NCBI GenBank assembly: GCA_944470555.2
Contig: OX104127.1
Location: 93,024,708-93,088,707, forward strand
DNA from: Heterobilharzia americana
Taxonomy: Eukaryota; Platyhelminthes; Trematoda; Strigeidida; Schistosomatidae
Direction of reading: 5' to 3'
DNA: 64,000 bases
Shown here in pieces: positions 48,701-62,500 of this stretch. The notes beneath the pieces were generated by a model, which made no database searches, was not told where the DNA came from, and worked only from the letters and a program-made list of their open reading frames with translations. A program made the translations under genes and the position numbers. How positions within the stretch are numbered: position 1 is the first letter of the stretch; each line of letters opens with the position of its first letter.

Positions 48701-51700
48701 TCTGAAGATAAAATTTAGTGCAAGTATTCAAGCTTTAGAAGACGTCAAGCAGTAAATAAATCTGCCCCCTTGTGACTGATTTCTAGCCATGTTACCAGGT
48801 GTCCTCATCCACTGATTCTTTTCGTCTCGAGGACCCTAAACCAGGTAGTCTATATCTCCTCACATGACTCAGATCAACAGTTGGGGACTTCATCGAGTGG
48901 TCTGGTCTTGGTTTTACCACCCTAGATCCTATTCCAACCTAATCCAGCTTGCCTTAGCATAGCCTGTCGAGGTAGGCGGTGGGTAGGTATGCACGATACC
49001 TGTTCAAGCTATCTTATTTGACTAAAGTTTACAACTGATTTGCTTGTCTCGCTTAGTAGCCATTGACTGACCTCAACTTTGCTCAGATAGGGATTCCGCC
49101 AAACATGAGCTTCATGTTTTCCACTTTCATCGATCATGTCTGGCAGCTGTATAACAGATGGGGCTACAGAGCAGTATACTCATCCCTTGAGAGATAGCCG
49201 GATATCTCGCTGACGCTACAGATGACGAAATTCGCCAGATGCCAGACGGGTGTTCAGCATCCAAGCTGAGATTTCTTCAGTGTCTAAGCGATTAAGTTAA
49301 ATCTACATCAGAATATGATGAATTATTATTTTTTCCCTTTGGACGTTGCTTTTCGAAGTAAATACGGTATAATGGTCAAATATAGTGATAATTTAGAATG
49401 ATTAATATTAAGTACCCATCATAAATTGCTATTAAAAAGGATTACTTATCTAGTTAGTCTTCGTAATCAAACTGATTATTATTTAACGTGATCGCGCGAA
49501 CCAATAAACATCAACGGAAGACTTCTTGATACGCTTCCAGACATTTCAACAAAACCTTTACTGAAACTCTGAGTAATAAAGAAGTGACTTTTGAGTCTAC
49601 TGATGTATGCATTACCATGTGATTCACTGGATAAAAATCATTTTAACCACATGAGACATATCATCTAATTGGTTGGTTTAACTTTTTATCACCTGAAAAT
49701 AGAATTTATCAATTTTGTATGCTAAGCTAACAAGTTTTAATAACGCCTAATGTGTGATATTTTGTCTTCATAATTCGGCAGAAAAGTAGATGACATAATG
49801 ATGTTTTAATTTGGAGGTGTATTCGGATTAATTTTTAATTTCAAGTCAGTATTCATCACGAACTGATATTAGCTGAAGAACCATTGAATATCTGAGAACA
49901 ACGGACAGCTTTTTCGTCCTAGTATGGGACTTTTCAGCAGTGTGTGTGTGTACCCATGACCTGTCGCCAGGCATCGAATCCAAGACTTTCATTCTCTCTT
50001 CTGCCAGCACGTTTCCATTAAGTCATGATGTCTGATGATAAATGGTTAGTGCACTTGACATTTAGTTTGTTTAGTTTCTAAATTTACTGGTTTAAAGTTG
50101 AAAATCTTGACTAAAGAGTTGTCGGTAAACATGTCAAATGCTTGTCTGACTAGTAAGTTTTAATACATGAGCAAATGCTGTTTCTTGAACGTGTTGTAAA
50201 ATGAAAGTATTGTTAATAATGGATTTCCTATTCTTTTTAGACAATGTAAACGTTCTGTTCTGTATGAGTTCTTATGCCCTGTCACTGGATTAGGGTTATA
50301 TATTCCAGACCATTTAAGTTTCCAGCAAAAGTCTACGAAAAACTATGCAATTAATGCTACAATCTTAAATGCTAATCATTGTCAAGATCCTATAGTTTTT
50401 GCAGCCTCAGAACAAAGCTTGATGAGTTTTGTACTTGGTCAAAAGGAAAAAGTTAAGTATAAGGTAAGCTTCGGTTTATTTCACAAAAATTATGTTCGTA
50501 AGTTTACTTTTAATTACTATCTTGTAATAGTGTAGCCTATATGATTGACCATAGAGATATACTGAATATTATGAAGTTAAAAGGAGGCCTAATTCATTTT
50601 CGTAGTTTGAAATAAAACTTAAAGAAATATCCAAATGAAGTAGGAAGGCTAATTTCTGAGATTGTGCTGACGGAAACGGGAAGACAGAGAAAAAGGCAAG
50701 AATGTTTATTATTGACATGTGGTACAGTAGTCGTTAAATATGCTACACCTTACACTAAGACAACCATTTGCAAAATGTGCTTTATTTCCTCTTCTGCTTC
50801 TCTCTTGATTTGCTCTTAATACCCCCGCGTTACCTCTTGGGTTTCTCTGGGCGCAGAATCCTTACCCATTACTGGTAATTGCTTATGATTTCTGCCACCC
50901 TCTCAACGTATACTACTTATATCCATTTTGATCAGCAACACCTACTATAGTGCTACCTAATAGAAACTGCTTCTCAAAGAATAGTGCCTGTGCAGTCTAA
51001 AACAGTATGTGAAACAAGTTCAGATGAGGTAGGGAATGAGCAAATATTTATACTATTTATCATTATTTAGACGACGAAACGTGCCTATCGAGTCAGAGAA
51101 AAGGAGAGATAATTCAGCGAAAAAATCTTCTTTTCCGATGATGTCATCTCATCTACCAACAATTATCATCTTGTTAAACTCCTTACCTTCCTCGCTATTT
51201 ACGCTATCTAAAAGATTATTACACAACTGCTTTCCATTCTTGATTCGTATTTTTTAGTACTTGCCCAGTGATACAATTACAAATTATTGTTCAATAATAG
51301 ACTGTTATATGTTTGTGATATATACTATAAGTACGATTGTACAGCTTTAGAAAATGACATTGTTGAAGAAGAAAACTTTCTTCACTGAATTATCTCTTTT
51401 ATCATTATTTTTCTAAAACACAAACTCGTTGCAGCATAGGTTCTGAGAAATCTGTCATACAAAGTTAGATAAAAAGATTGTAGAGATAAAAATGAAAACA
51501 GGTATGTCAAGAAAAGATTGAGTAGGTAGTCATTTTTTTCGGAATTGTTCAAAAACGCTTGGATTGTATTTGTACTAATCTTCACAAGTAGGGGGACATA
51601 AGAAAACTATAGCATAATTGCCACTGTTTTCTGATTCTGAGTTGTATCTGATAGGATCTCAAGTTTATGACATGTACTATCTCTTGGACCACACAAACGA

Positions 51701-54700
51701 TCAACACACTTTAAATTGAGTCAACTATCTTTCATCCTACAGTGTCACATAATACAGTAACCATCTCTCGATTTCATGCAACAAGTTTCAAGACTGGCAA
51801 ATACTGGACATTATGGGATTTGTTGGGATGACATTTGTGACATATCTAAGCCACCAAAGCCCTTGCTTTAGGAAAAATTCAGCTGCCACTAGAGGTGGTG
51901 GGTATTGATGTGTGCCGTCCTGGTTTTCATTTGCAAGTCTTCATCACATCACTAAGATTCACTCACGAACATTGATCAACAGATCATTAAGTGTGATTTG
52001 AGTAGCCTGTATGATGTCGTTCAGTAAAACTATATCATCCGCATACTGAAGGTGGTCTAAAGTCTTTCACCTGGTGAGAGATCTACTTCACTGAGCTGTG
52101 TCGAAAATGTCATCAATGGCAAAGTTAACGAGAAAGTATGACATTGGATACCGCAGTTTAACCCCACTGCTTGTTTTTGGGGACAGTGAGAAGAGGTGGA
52201 GTTGCAGTGCTAGTTGCGAGTGATTCGTCTCCATCAGTCTGTTTAGGACAAAGGTTTTGATGATCACAAGAAAGCAAAATGAACTAGTCACAGTAAAGTG
52301 TGAGGACAATCCAAACAAGAAAACTGAACTTCTCTTAGCAACCACATAGACATTAGTGCAGTGACCAACGAACCACTCGTATTTTGTGAGCGCTAATGAT
52401 ACTACTTGGCTGCTTAAACCTCGATAAACAGCGGGGCTCGGACCCGTGGTCCGTTAGTTAAAAGTCAACTACCTAAGCCAATGAGCCACGATTCTGTTAG
52501 TAAGTGTTGGAGGCGGATCTGTAGTCCCCAATACAACCATGTCATTGGTCGTTAATTACAATTACAGTTTCTAGTGACAGAGGGAGGATGAAACATTAGC
52601 TTTATCAAAAGCTGATGCCGTCTAGAAATATTTCGTGATTTGTACAGAGCTGCTGAAGACAGTTGTCATTACCCAGTTTGGCACCGGATAATCCCCAGTA
52701 GCTACCTGGACAACTTCCTTTTGAGCTTTGACACTCGACTTTTATACACAAGGCCCCAGATAGTTTCAAGACATTTATCGGGCTCTCTTGAGTTAATTGA
52801 TGATAGAATTCATCCTTAACTATACGTGGGCTGCAGTCCGTTGGATCATTGGAAGAAATGACGAAGAAACAGTTCGTTTTGGGGATTACTTCTTATTTGA
52901 ATGGACTCTGCTAACTTAAGAACATACAAACGATTGTTGGTGGAGATGCAGTCTGTTTATACAGTTTCCACCCTAACAATTAATGTGACACTAAAACTAG
53001 CAAGGATGATTGTCGATACTATTGAGTTCCTAGGTAAGTGCCTCTTAAGTACACTTTTAAGGTGATAGATGGGGAGGTTATTCGAAGCACTTCCCTTGAT
53101 TCAGGTGTATAAATCTCTGAGATACGACATGGATCAATAACGAGGCTTTCTGGAGTCCTAGTCAAGCTTTTCGCTTGTTCGATTCGCATCTATGACCGAA
53201 CGTTAAAGGCAAGCGGCTTAAACATTACATGATGTTTCGGAATAGTTGAGTCAGCGTTTTGGATGCTACTGTTTAGCGATTCAAAACAGTTGTGGACTAA
53301 ACTTTTAAACCATAGTTAACAATCGAGTGGATTATCGATTAAGATGAAAGTAAATATCATCTCAACTGAGAGTGAAGCGCCATTTGGTGTTGTATTTCTA
53401 GGATTTTCGTTGACTTAAGTAGGTCATTCTTTCGTTTCGAATCCTGGGTCGCCCACGTTCGAAACCAAAGTTTTCCGACTTTCCCCTGGTGAACTGTATC
53501 TACTGAGGTAATGGGTTCTGCATTCAAATCCTACTCTACCTTTCATGTTTCGGCAGCCGTGTAATATTATGAACCTTTATACGATAAGTTAAGCTCGTAG
53601 CCAAATATGTAAGTCTGTACCGGATCTAGTTGCCTCAGTTCACCAGTTTATTCGCTGATGAGAACTGTATATTCTCTTTCATTACTTGATCTGGCTAGAA
53701 ACACTAAACCTATGATAAGGCAATTAACAGGGCTCTCTTGATGATCTCTTGAAAGCGTAGTCGTATGAATGCATTTCTAGGGGATGTTAAGACTAATCTC
53801 ATTCGCAGCCGTAGGATAAGTTCATGGATTCTGTTGATTGATAATCAGTGATTTGTAGCCAGAACTGGTTATCCTTTTTGGCGAATGCTTTTTTCTCCTG
53901 ACAAATTTAACTTTTTCAATACTCAGTTTCATATTTTGCTTTCGAAAAAACACACAATAACTTCAGACTGTTCTGGATCGCTTCGGGGCTCGACCTCATT
54001 GCACAACTATGTTATTGACTGACGATGTTACGGGAGCTAGTCCTCAATTCGCTGTTGCATGTTCAGATGTAAGTTTTTAAATTATCCTCTTGAAAATATG
54101 TCATGCTTTTTTGAAAAGTAACCTAGCTGAAAACCCTTCATCCACAACTTTTTAAGCTCTTTACCACTGCTAGAAACTTTTTAAGCTACAGTCTATTACT
54201 AATTTTGTTTTCATGGAATATGTATTCCGTTTGATGAAGCCAGTCTGTTAGTAGACCATCGTCTGTTAAACACAACTGTTATTCGAAAACTTTCTACAGC
54301 TTTGTATACATGGTGACGAACCCAGAAGTGGTATCTGAGATTTCATGGTAATACTCAGTCACTCAGAGTGAAAGACTGCCAATGGAATCATTAGGCCACT
54401 GAAATACAACTATATTGTATTACATTGAATATACTCATTTAGACATTTAGAAAAAGACTGATTTAGCGAAGAAATATATTTCTCTTCAATTAGATCTTCA
54501 TCTTGGGCTCTACACTAATATATAGGTTTACAATTTAATCAAATTACCAACCAAGTGGTGATGTTTCGGAAATAATGATGTAAATAATCAATAGAGTTAC
54601 TAAAATTAGAAATATGAATATTGATAGAAACAAGAAGGGGAAGAGGTGTACAAAGAAAACCTAGAAGTTACATTATGTTGACGGCCACGGTAGTGAAAGT

Positions 54701-56468
54701 GGTCGAACAAACTTCTTTTGGATACAAAGACTAGGTTTGTGAAGGTGAATTGCAATCACCTCTGCTATGTGAAGTAACCGAGTGCGTAATCCATGAGGTA
54801 AATTAATTGGAATCTGATGGATAATTCTGAAGGCTTATCCAGTAACCACTTGATGTCCTGTGTCAACTAAGTGTGCGAGTATGGAGCTCTTTATAGTTCT
54901 AATTTGTCCCTTGTTCAACCATGATGGGTGGTGCTCAGGGATTCGACGATGGAACTGCCTCATTGTATGCCCAATGTAACTAGCTCCACAGGAGCAGTTG
55001 AATTGATAAATGCACATAGAAGTGACAGAATCAGGCAGTTTGTCTTTGTTTCTTGCACCTAGAATCGAGCGGTTCTTGTTTCTATCAATATTCATATTTA
55101 CTATTTTAGTAACTCTATTGATTATTTACATCATTATTTCCGAAACATCACCACTTGGTTGGTAATTTGATTAAATTGTAAACCTATATATTAGTGTAGA
55201 GCCCAAGATGAAGATCTAATTGAAAAGAAATATACTGTATTAGTTGGCGATCAACAGAGATTCGGATAAACTATTATTTTTACCCTTACTATTATTCATA
55301 TGCAGCAATTTTTGAGAAACACTGAAATGTAGTAGTGTCACAATATATTGCTGTCTGGCACTGTGATTGGAGACTCTAGGTGATATGGTTTAGAATCGAT
55401 GTCAGTGGCGCAGATGTATACACAATATCCTCATCTTAACCCTCTTTTACTACTTTCTACTTCTTTCGACCGATTTTTATTTTCTTCTTCATTTTCCATT
55501 TTATTGGCTTTGTTGCCTTGATTTGCTGATATGAAGTGTGCAACTTAGACCGTTACGTAGTTATGTCTGGTCCTATCTTGATCTTTTTCCTGAGCGCCAT
55601 AAGGCTACTGAAATGCGGGAAAGCAGCAGGACCAGATGGAATCCCGCCAGAAGCACTGAGAACAGACGCAGAAACAATAGCGGACATGCTCACACTACTA
55701 TTGCAGAAAGTCTGGAAGGAAGTAAAGGTACCTGGTGATTAGAAGAAGGGCTACCTTGTCAAACTACCGAAGAAGGGAGACCTCAGTGTTTGCAAGAACT
55801 GGCGCGGAATCATGTTCCTGTCTACCCCTAGCAAAATATTGAGCCACATCATCCTGGAGAGACTAAAGGATGCACTGGATTCAAAACTACAACCGGAACA
55901 GGCAGGCTTCAGGAAGTACAAATCATGTGCAGACCAAATTGCAACGCTTCGCATCATCATAGAACAGAGCATAGAATGGCAATCAGCTCTCTACCTCAAC
56001 TTTATCGACTTTGAGAAGGCCTTTGATAGCGTCGACCGAGAAGTAATTTGGAAACTGCTTCAGTACTACGGAATACCGCAAACCTTCATCAGCCTCATTC
56101 AACAACTATATGTAGACGCCACATGCCAAGTAATTCACAATGGGAAGCTCAATGAGGCTTTTGAAGTGAAGATAGGAGTGAAACAAGATTGCCTACTATC
56201 CCCCATAATATTTCTGATTGCAATGGACGGAAATGGACCATGCAACAAACTGTGAGGAGCGAGAAGAGGGGATACGCTGGCTGGACTGGCGAAAAGAACC
56301 TAGAAGATTTGGATTTTGCCGGTGACTTGTGTCTGATGTCACACAAACTTGAAGATCTACAGGCGAAAACTAACAAGTTGACAGAGGAGGCGGGACAGGG
56401 CAGCGAAGACGGGACATCAAGTGAATATAGAGAAGACTGAGGTGATGAAGATACTTAACCAACACACC

Positions 56469-56500
<32 letters not shown>

Positions 56501-59500
56501 GCTCCAATCATCATCAACGGGAGAAATCTAAAGGAAGTAGCATCTTTCACCTATCTAGGCAGCATCGTTTCAACTACAGGCGGCACAGATGAGGACGTCA
56601 AAGCAGCCAGGATCGGAAAAGCAAGACAGGCGTTCATTAGCCTGAAACCAGTGTGGAGATCTGCACTAAGCATATGGAACAAGATCCGAATTTTCAACAC
56701 CAACGTCAAACCAGTGTTCCTGTATGGTTCAGAGACTTGGCGCCTTACGAAAGGGATTTCCAACAAACTGCAGACATTCACCAACAACTGCTTACGCTCG
56801 CTACTGAAGATCAGATTGCCAGAAAGAATCAGTAACAAGGAACTCTGGCTGGCTGGCTGGCAACGAACCAACGAAGCAAGAACCTATCGCTGAACAAATA
56901 TGCAGAAGGAAGTGGAGATGGATTGGGCATACACTGAGAAGGCCGACTGGGTACATCACGTGCCAGGCCAGTCACTCGAGTGGAACCCAGATGGGAAGCG
57001 ACGAGTTGGGCGTTTGATGTGAGGGTGACATGGAGGAGATCGTGCGAGGAGGAAATGAGAGCCTGTGGGCTGTCGTGGAGCCAGGTTCAAAAGATTTCAG
57101 GGAACAGAGTGCATTGGAGACGTGCTACTGAAGCCCTATGTTCCATTAGGAACCCAAGGGACAAATAATAATATAATAATATAGTGTTAATCTTCAATGA
57201 TGTTGATGTCTGGGACTGGAAATTTTAAGTTTTTTTCGTGCTTCCTAATCTCTGCCTTAACCTTTTGATTTTAAATTATATTGAATTATTTTCGCAACGA
57301 AACACTGTGGTAATTTGATCGATATAAATGAATGAAAGTGATATCATATAGACTGTAGAATACGGTAGCAAATTGTTACTACACCTGACTGAGAACCAAG
57401 CTCGAACATTATGTACTTACTTACATCACTTCAAGAATACTCCTGGTAAGCGTAGATTCGTTTTGTTAATTCAACATTACACTAGCATGTGATTCATAAA
57501 CCGATTGTTTCTCAAGTTGACTGGATTTCACAACGACAAATTGTTAGTATATTGATTTACTACTTATTTCTTACCTTTTAAGGCTGTCTACTTCTATAAT
57601 TGGGACGGTAGAGGACCTTGTTTAGCGGTGGATGGAGAAAAAATCGCTTTAGAGACATATAAAAACTACTTGATCATACTGAAGAACACTGGGTAAGTTT
57701 TTGTCTGATATATTGGTGAATAATTTTGATTACTGTTGACAGCTGTGGATTTTGTAAGTTTTTTTTGGAAGTTGATTGATACTTCTTTCCTAGCTGCTAG
57801 CTGATATTCTATCTTTGTATTCATCTTTTGTTGAAGCAAGTGTTAGATGAATATAATTATACTGAAATCTGAAATAGGTTTATTCATTTATAGACACTGA
57901 TTTTGAGAGGTGTTAACAGTTGTTTCAGTCTAGATTAGATTTCACAATACTCAAGCAGGTGGATCGTTTCAAGGAAGCAGGAGTTTGTGTAAAAGTTATC
58001 ACTCGCAAAAATGCAAAAAAACGGACGTCAGTAAGAGCAGAAAGACTGTTGGTTTAAGCCATGTAGGACGATGCAGACTAGGTGGTTGGGGTCCACGGGA
58101 CAAGAGGAACCAGTGGTTGGAGGCCCTAGGTGATATGGCTCAGAACCGAAGTCAGTGGTGCAGATGTATACACACATTATCCTCATCCTAACAACGCTAT
58201 ACCGAATCTCACCATTTTGTCACTCCTCTTTCCTTTCTCCTCGTACGTTATATTTCTTTTGACTGCATTCACTTATCTTTATCCTTCACCTCACTACCTT
58301 TTTACTTGATGTGCTGATATGAGGTGTGGCAACTCGGACCGTTACGCAGTAATGCCTGGTCCTATGTTGATAATGATGATGATGATGATGACTTACAAAA
58401 AGAAGGAAAAGTGTATGATTGAACAGAAAATTTGAGAAGGTAAAGATGTGGAAAGCTGATAATGAGCTGAATGAACTTGAGTGTTGATAGGATTGTGATG
58501 ATGGTTGATAATTTTCTGCTGTTTCTTCATGAGGTATCTGAGAAATAAGGGTAGTGGGCGACCCCCTAGTTCAGGGGATGTGTGCTTGAAACCAATCACG
58601 TATGTCTGTTTTTGATGTTTGAGATTTTACTTTGTTTGTTTTGAATCCGACTGTAAACCTATATTGCCGACACTGGTATGCGACTAGGTAGAGGGGAATG
58701 TGATATTTTTAGGACTGACCTTTTCTAACCCCTTCTCATCGGCAAGGTCGCATTAGCGTAATACTGTTGGTCATCCAAGGGAAACTTCTTCCTGTTGTCA
58801 CCCCCACGTCCAGCAGCAGCATACCTTCACCCTCAGTATCCTATAACAGAGTAGTAATATACTCTAAAGCGGTAACTGCTTTTCGTCTTCGCACTATCCA
58901 TCTGGCCTTTCTGGCATGGTGCGTCCTCAAGAAACAAACGTTCCGTCGACATAACTCGTTTGGTCATTGTGGCATTCAAGGCCGACCACTACGTCACGTT
59001 AACAGCAATCAGTCAGGCTGAACAGAGAGCCAACAAAAAACCAGTAAGACATCTAAAGTTTAGAAAAACATTGAGTAAATGATTTTGTATCATTGTTGTA
59101 GATTCTGAGGCGTACCATCGAAGCTCTTCACCCACTGACTCCTACCATGACAGGTAGAAAGCATGTACGACTCAGACTGACTGTTGGTAAGTTTGTGGAC
59201 TTGTATCAGGTATTAGGTTGGTTACTCTTGGTGTGTTCCATTCATCATCATATATTTAAGTATAAAATGTCACAATTACCTCCTTGAATGCTTCATCATA
59301 TTAATTTACCTTCAGTTGTCGTTTAATCGGGCCTTAATAAGTCAGATGTCTTAACGTGGTTTTTCATTGCCACGTATGCATGAGCAGCATAGAACTTGGT
59401 AATAATGCCTAACAGTTGAAACTACTACAAGGGATTGTTCTGGAGATTAGAAAGATAGAGTAGTACCTCCTAGTATTTGGTCAGTGTTTTTTTTGGGTAT

Positions 59501-62500
59501 CTTTCTACTGGTCAGCTACATAAGCAATAAGCTTTCGATTATCATATAATTTATCCTTTTGTCTGAGCTTCGCCATTATGTTACTCTAAGGCTTACGCTT
59601 AACATGACACAGTACTCGTAGAAGAGATATCACTGTTTGAATTAACGGGCAAAAACTAGTCATTTGGGTGAAAGCGAATATGTATACTTTTGGAAGTCAT
59701 GTAGTTAGTCATTAGTGATCAACACAGTCCAATGGTTACTCACTATCTGCGTGTATCAAAATCCGTTTTCCATCCAAGTGTATCCTGATTGGTCTAAATA
59801 ATAATCAATCTTTTGCCCCCTCCCCTGCTTAGTAGTTGCGATCGATTTAGATTGGGAAGGAAGAAATTATCTGCAGATGCATCACGTTGCTATTGAAATT
59901 AGTGCTGATGATATTGTCTAGAAAGACAATGAGAAAGCTTTATGATTAAGTCATCTAGCTCAGAGAACGCAACACAGCCAGGTTGATAGGACATCGATAA
60001 CCTAAGTGCCACCGGTTCGAGATGTTTCACAATCTAGGTTTTATCAAACGTATTTGCCGTCTACATTATACCAACCAACGCTACCTTAGTTTAACTAATG
60101 AATGTAGTAAGATTTTCATAGGTGAGTGGTTTATTTCTCATGGAGTGCTGAGGTGTAACTTACAACTAGTTCGCCATGCATGATGTCATAGGATTAGTAA
60201 AAGCATCTGACGTCGTAAGTTTTTTTCTCAAGAAATTTGGAACCTGAGCGATTTTCTAACAATAAACCAAGGGCTCAAGTTACGTGTAAAATTCAAAACA
60301 CAGGATTTGTCTGAAATACGGCACCTTATGAATAAACACTTGTGAATAGTAAATTATAAACCTCGAATCGTGAGGTATCTGTGGGTTTACCTCTATCAAA
60401 GGACCTTACAGGGAGTGCGTCATCAGTACAACAGCAAGGCTGTGTCCAAGGCTAACCAGAAGGAAATATAAAAGACGCACGTATCCCACGATAAGGTAAA
60501 AACAAGAGATAAACAGTTGTTCAAGGTGAAAAAGTATATCAGGGGACATCAGAAAGTATCCCAACACCGTCATGAACCGGGAGGGGTACTAATATCTAGG
60601 GAAGTTAAGTAATTAACGAGAAGCAACCGCACAGAATGGAGTCGTGGATGGAGTAACATTATATGAATACATAAGTTATACTACCCAATAGTACTAAGTA
60701 GTATGACGCTGAAAGTAGAAAACGTGAAACAAGGATAACACCACACGGAGTAAACCAGAACAAGTGAGGAGTTAACTTTGTTTGAAGTTCGTTGTGCTCA
60801 GCTTTTCATTAGCAAAGGCTAAGGTGCTGTATCTTTCTTAATTTAATTGAAAATAAATTCAAATATAAAGTGATTTTGATGGCAAACTGATTTCGAATCC
60901 TGTATACATATAACTTCTTGTTTCATTACTGGTTGAGGGTTCATTTTACCCTAAATTATCTCGAGCCAAAATGGTGTGTGAATTTGAAAATGATTGAAGT
61001 TCCTCTTGATACTATTTTACTTATGGGATGCAACCTGGAAATATCGCTCATTGGGTCATGTATTCTACTTTCATGTAATCAAGTCCCACTTCATTTAACT
61101 TAATCTTTGCAGCCGGCTTGTATGATAAGCGCCCATACAGTAAGCGACTCATTGCCTAGTAGACAAGTACATTTACCGAAATGAGTTGCATTACATGTTA
61201 GATCGTGAATGAAATCTAGTATTGAGTGTTTTTTACTGACTACCACTGGAAACCTTAACCTTATTGTCTCATTCAAATTATTTCCCTCATTCATATATTG
61301 TATACACTATACTGTATCCATGTATACTGTTTTCTGTTCGTAGGAAATCGTTAGTTAATTCCTATAACCCATTGCTCAATTTAACACATAATAATCAGGA
61401 GATAGGCAAATCGCCGAGTGGAACAATGGTGACAGGAACCGCACTTTCACCACCGCTTCCATCCTCCCAATCTTTCAACTATATTACATCAGGTTCCCTT
61501 GTTATACAGGATTATAACAACAAATTTGTTGCTGGTGAATTCCACTTCAATTATTTCAAAGCTCTGTTCATTGAATGGAATGGTATCTATCTATTATGTG
61601 GAAATGAATTCTTCAATCAGTCAGAGGAGGCAGCGAATATTCGTGATAATGTTGCAGTGAATTCTAAAGTTTGTAAATTTGTTTCTATTTGCATGTAGTT
61701 TTGTTAAATAAACCCCAGTCTATGTATTTTTGGTCAGTTAGTTGAAAATTAGGATTTTCAATGTACTGGTAAAAGCAGTTGTTTATTTCCACGTTTTAAT
61801 TGAAGTTTTGAAAATCTTCCCACTGATCCTAATGAAAATTACACAAACCTGAGATATCCCTTTATCCTATCCTAGATATGAATAAACTTGCAATACGATT
61901 GCAAAATAACTGGTTCAATTACTTCAACTTTTGAATAATGAGTTATCGAAGTGTAGCATGGAAAACAATTTCTAGTTTGTCGACAAAATGTAGTGCGCAA
62001 ATTTGTTTTTAAAAACTGAATGGGATCCTTTGATGTCACATCTTTGTTTACTTAGATCCCTCAGTTGAAACTGTGGATTACATTTATGAACAATGAGTTT
62101 TAGCTTCATCTTTCATAGTAATTTGTACAGGCAAGTTGTCGGAGTGGCAGTAGGATCTCCATCAGGCCATGTTATTCGGACACATTTCTAGCAAATTTAG
62201 AAAATGGTCGTCTAAGAGATCGAATTGACAGTATGAACTTATACTGTGGATATATGAATGATTCTTTTCTACTCTTTGATAAATCCATGTTCAGTAATTC
62301 TCTTCTGATACGCTGCAACAGCGTTCGTCCATCAGTTCATTCTGCTTATGGAGGTGAAGTCAATGATTCGATGCATTTTTTTGGTTGTTAACGGAAAGAA
62401 AAGATGGCACTATTATGAGAAGTATGTAAAGAAAACTGGGGACTAAGCCACAGTATGCCCATTTTCTCAGCTTCATGCCGATGAGGTACAAACGCAATGT

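Noticed and set aside
53440..53560. Possible further SINE
   Set aside because: Only short tRNA-like phrases are present, with no match to the two repeat types defined elsewhere in the window.
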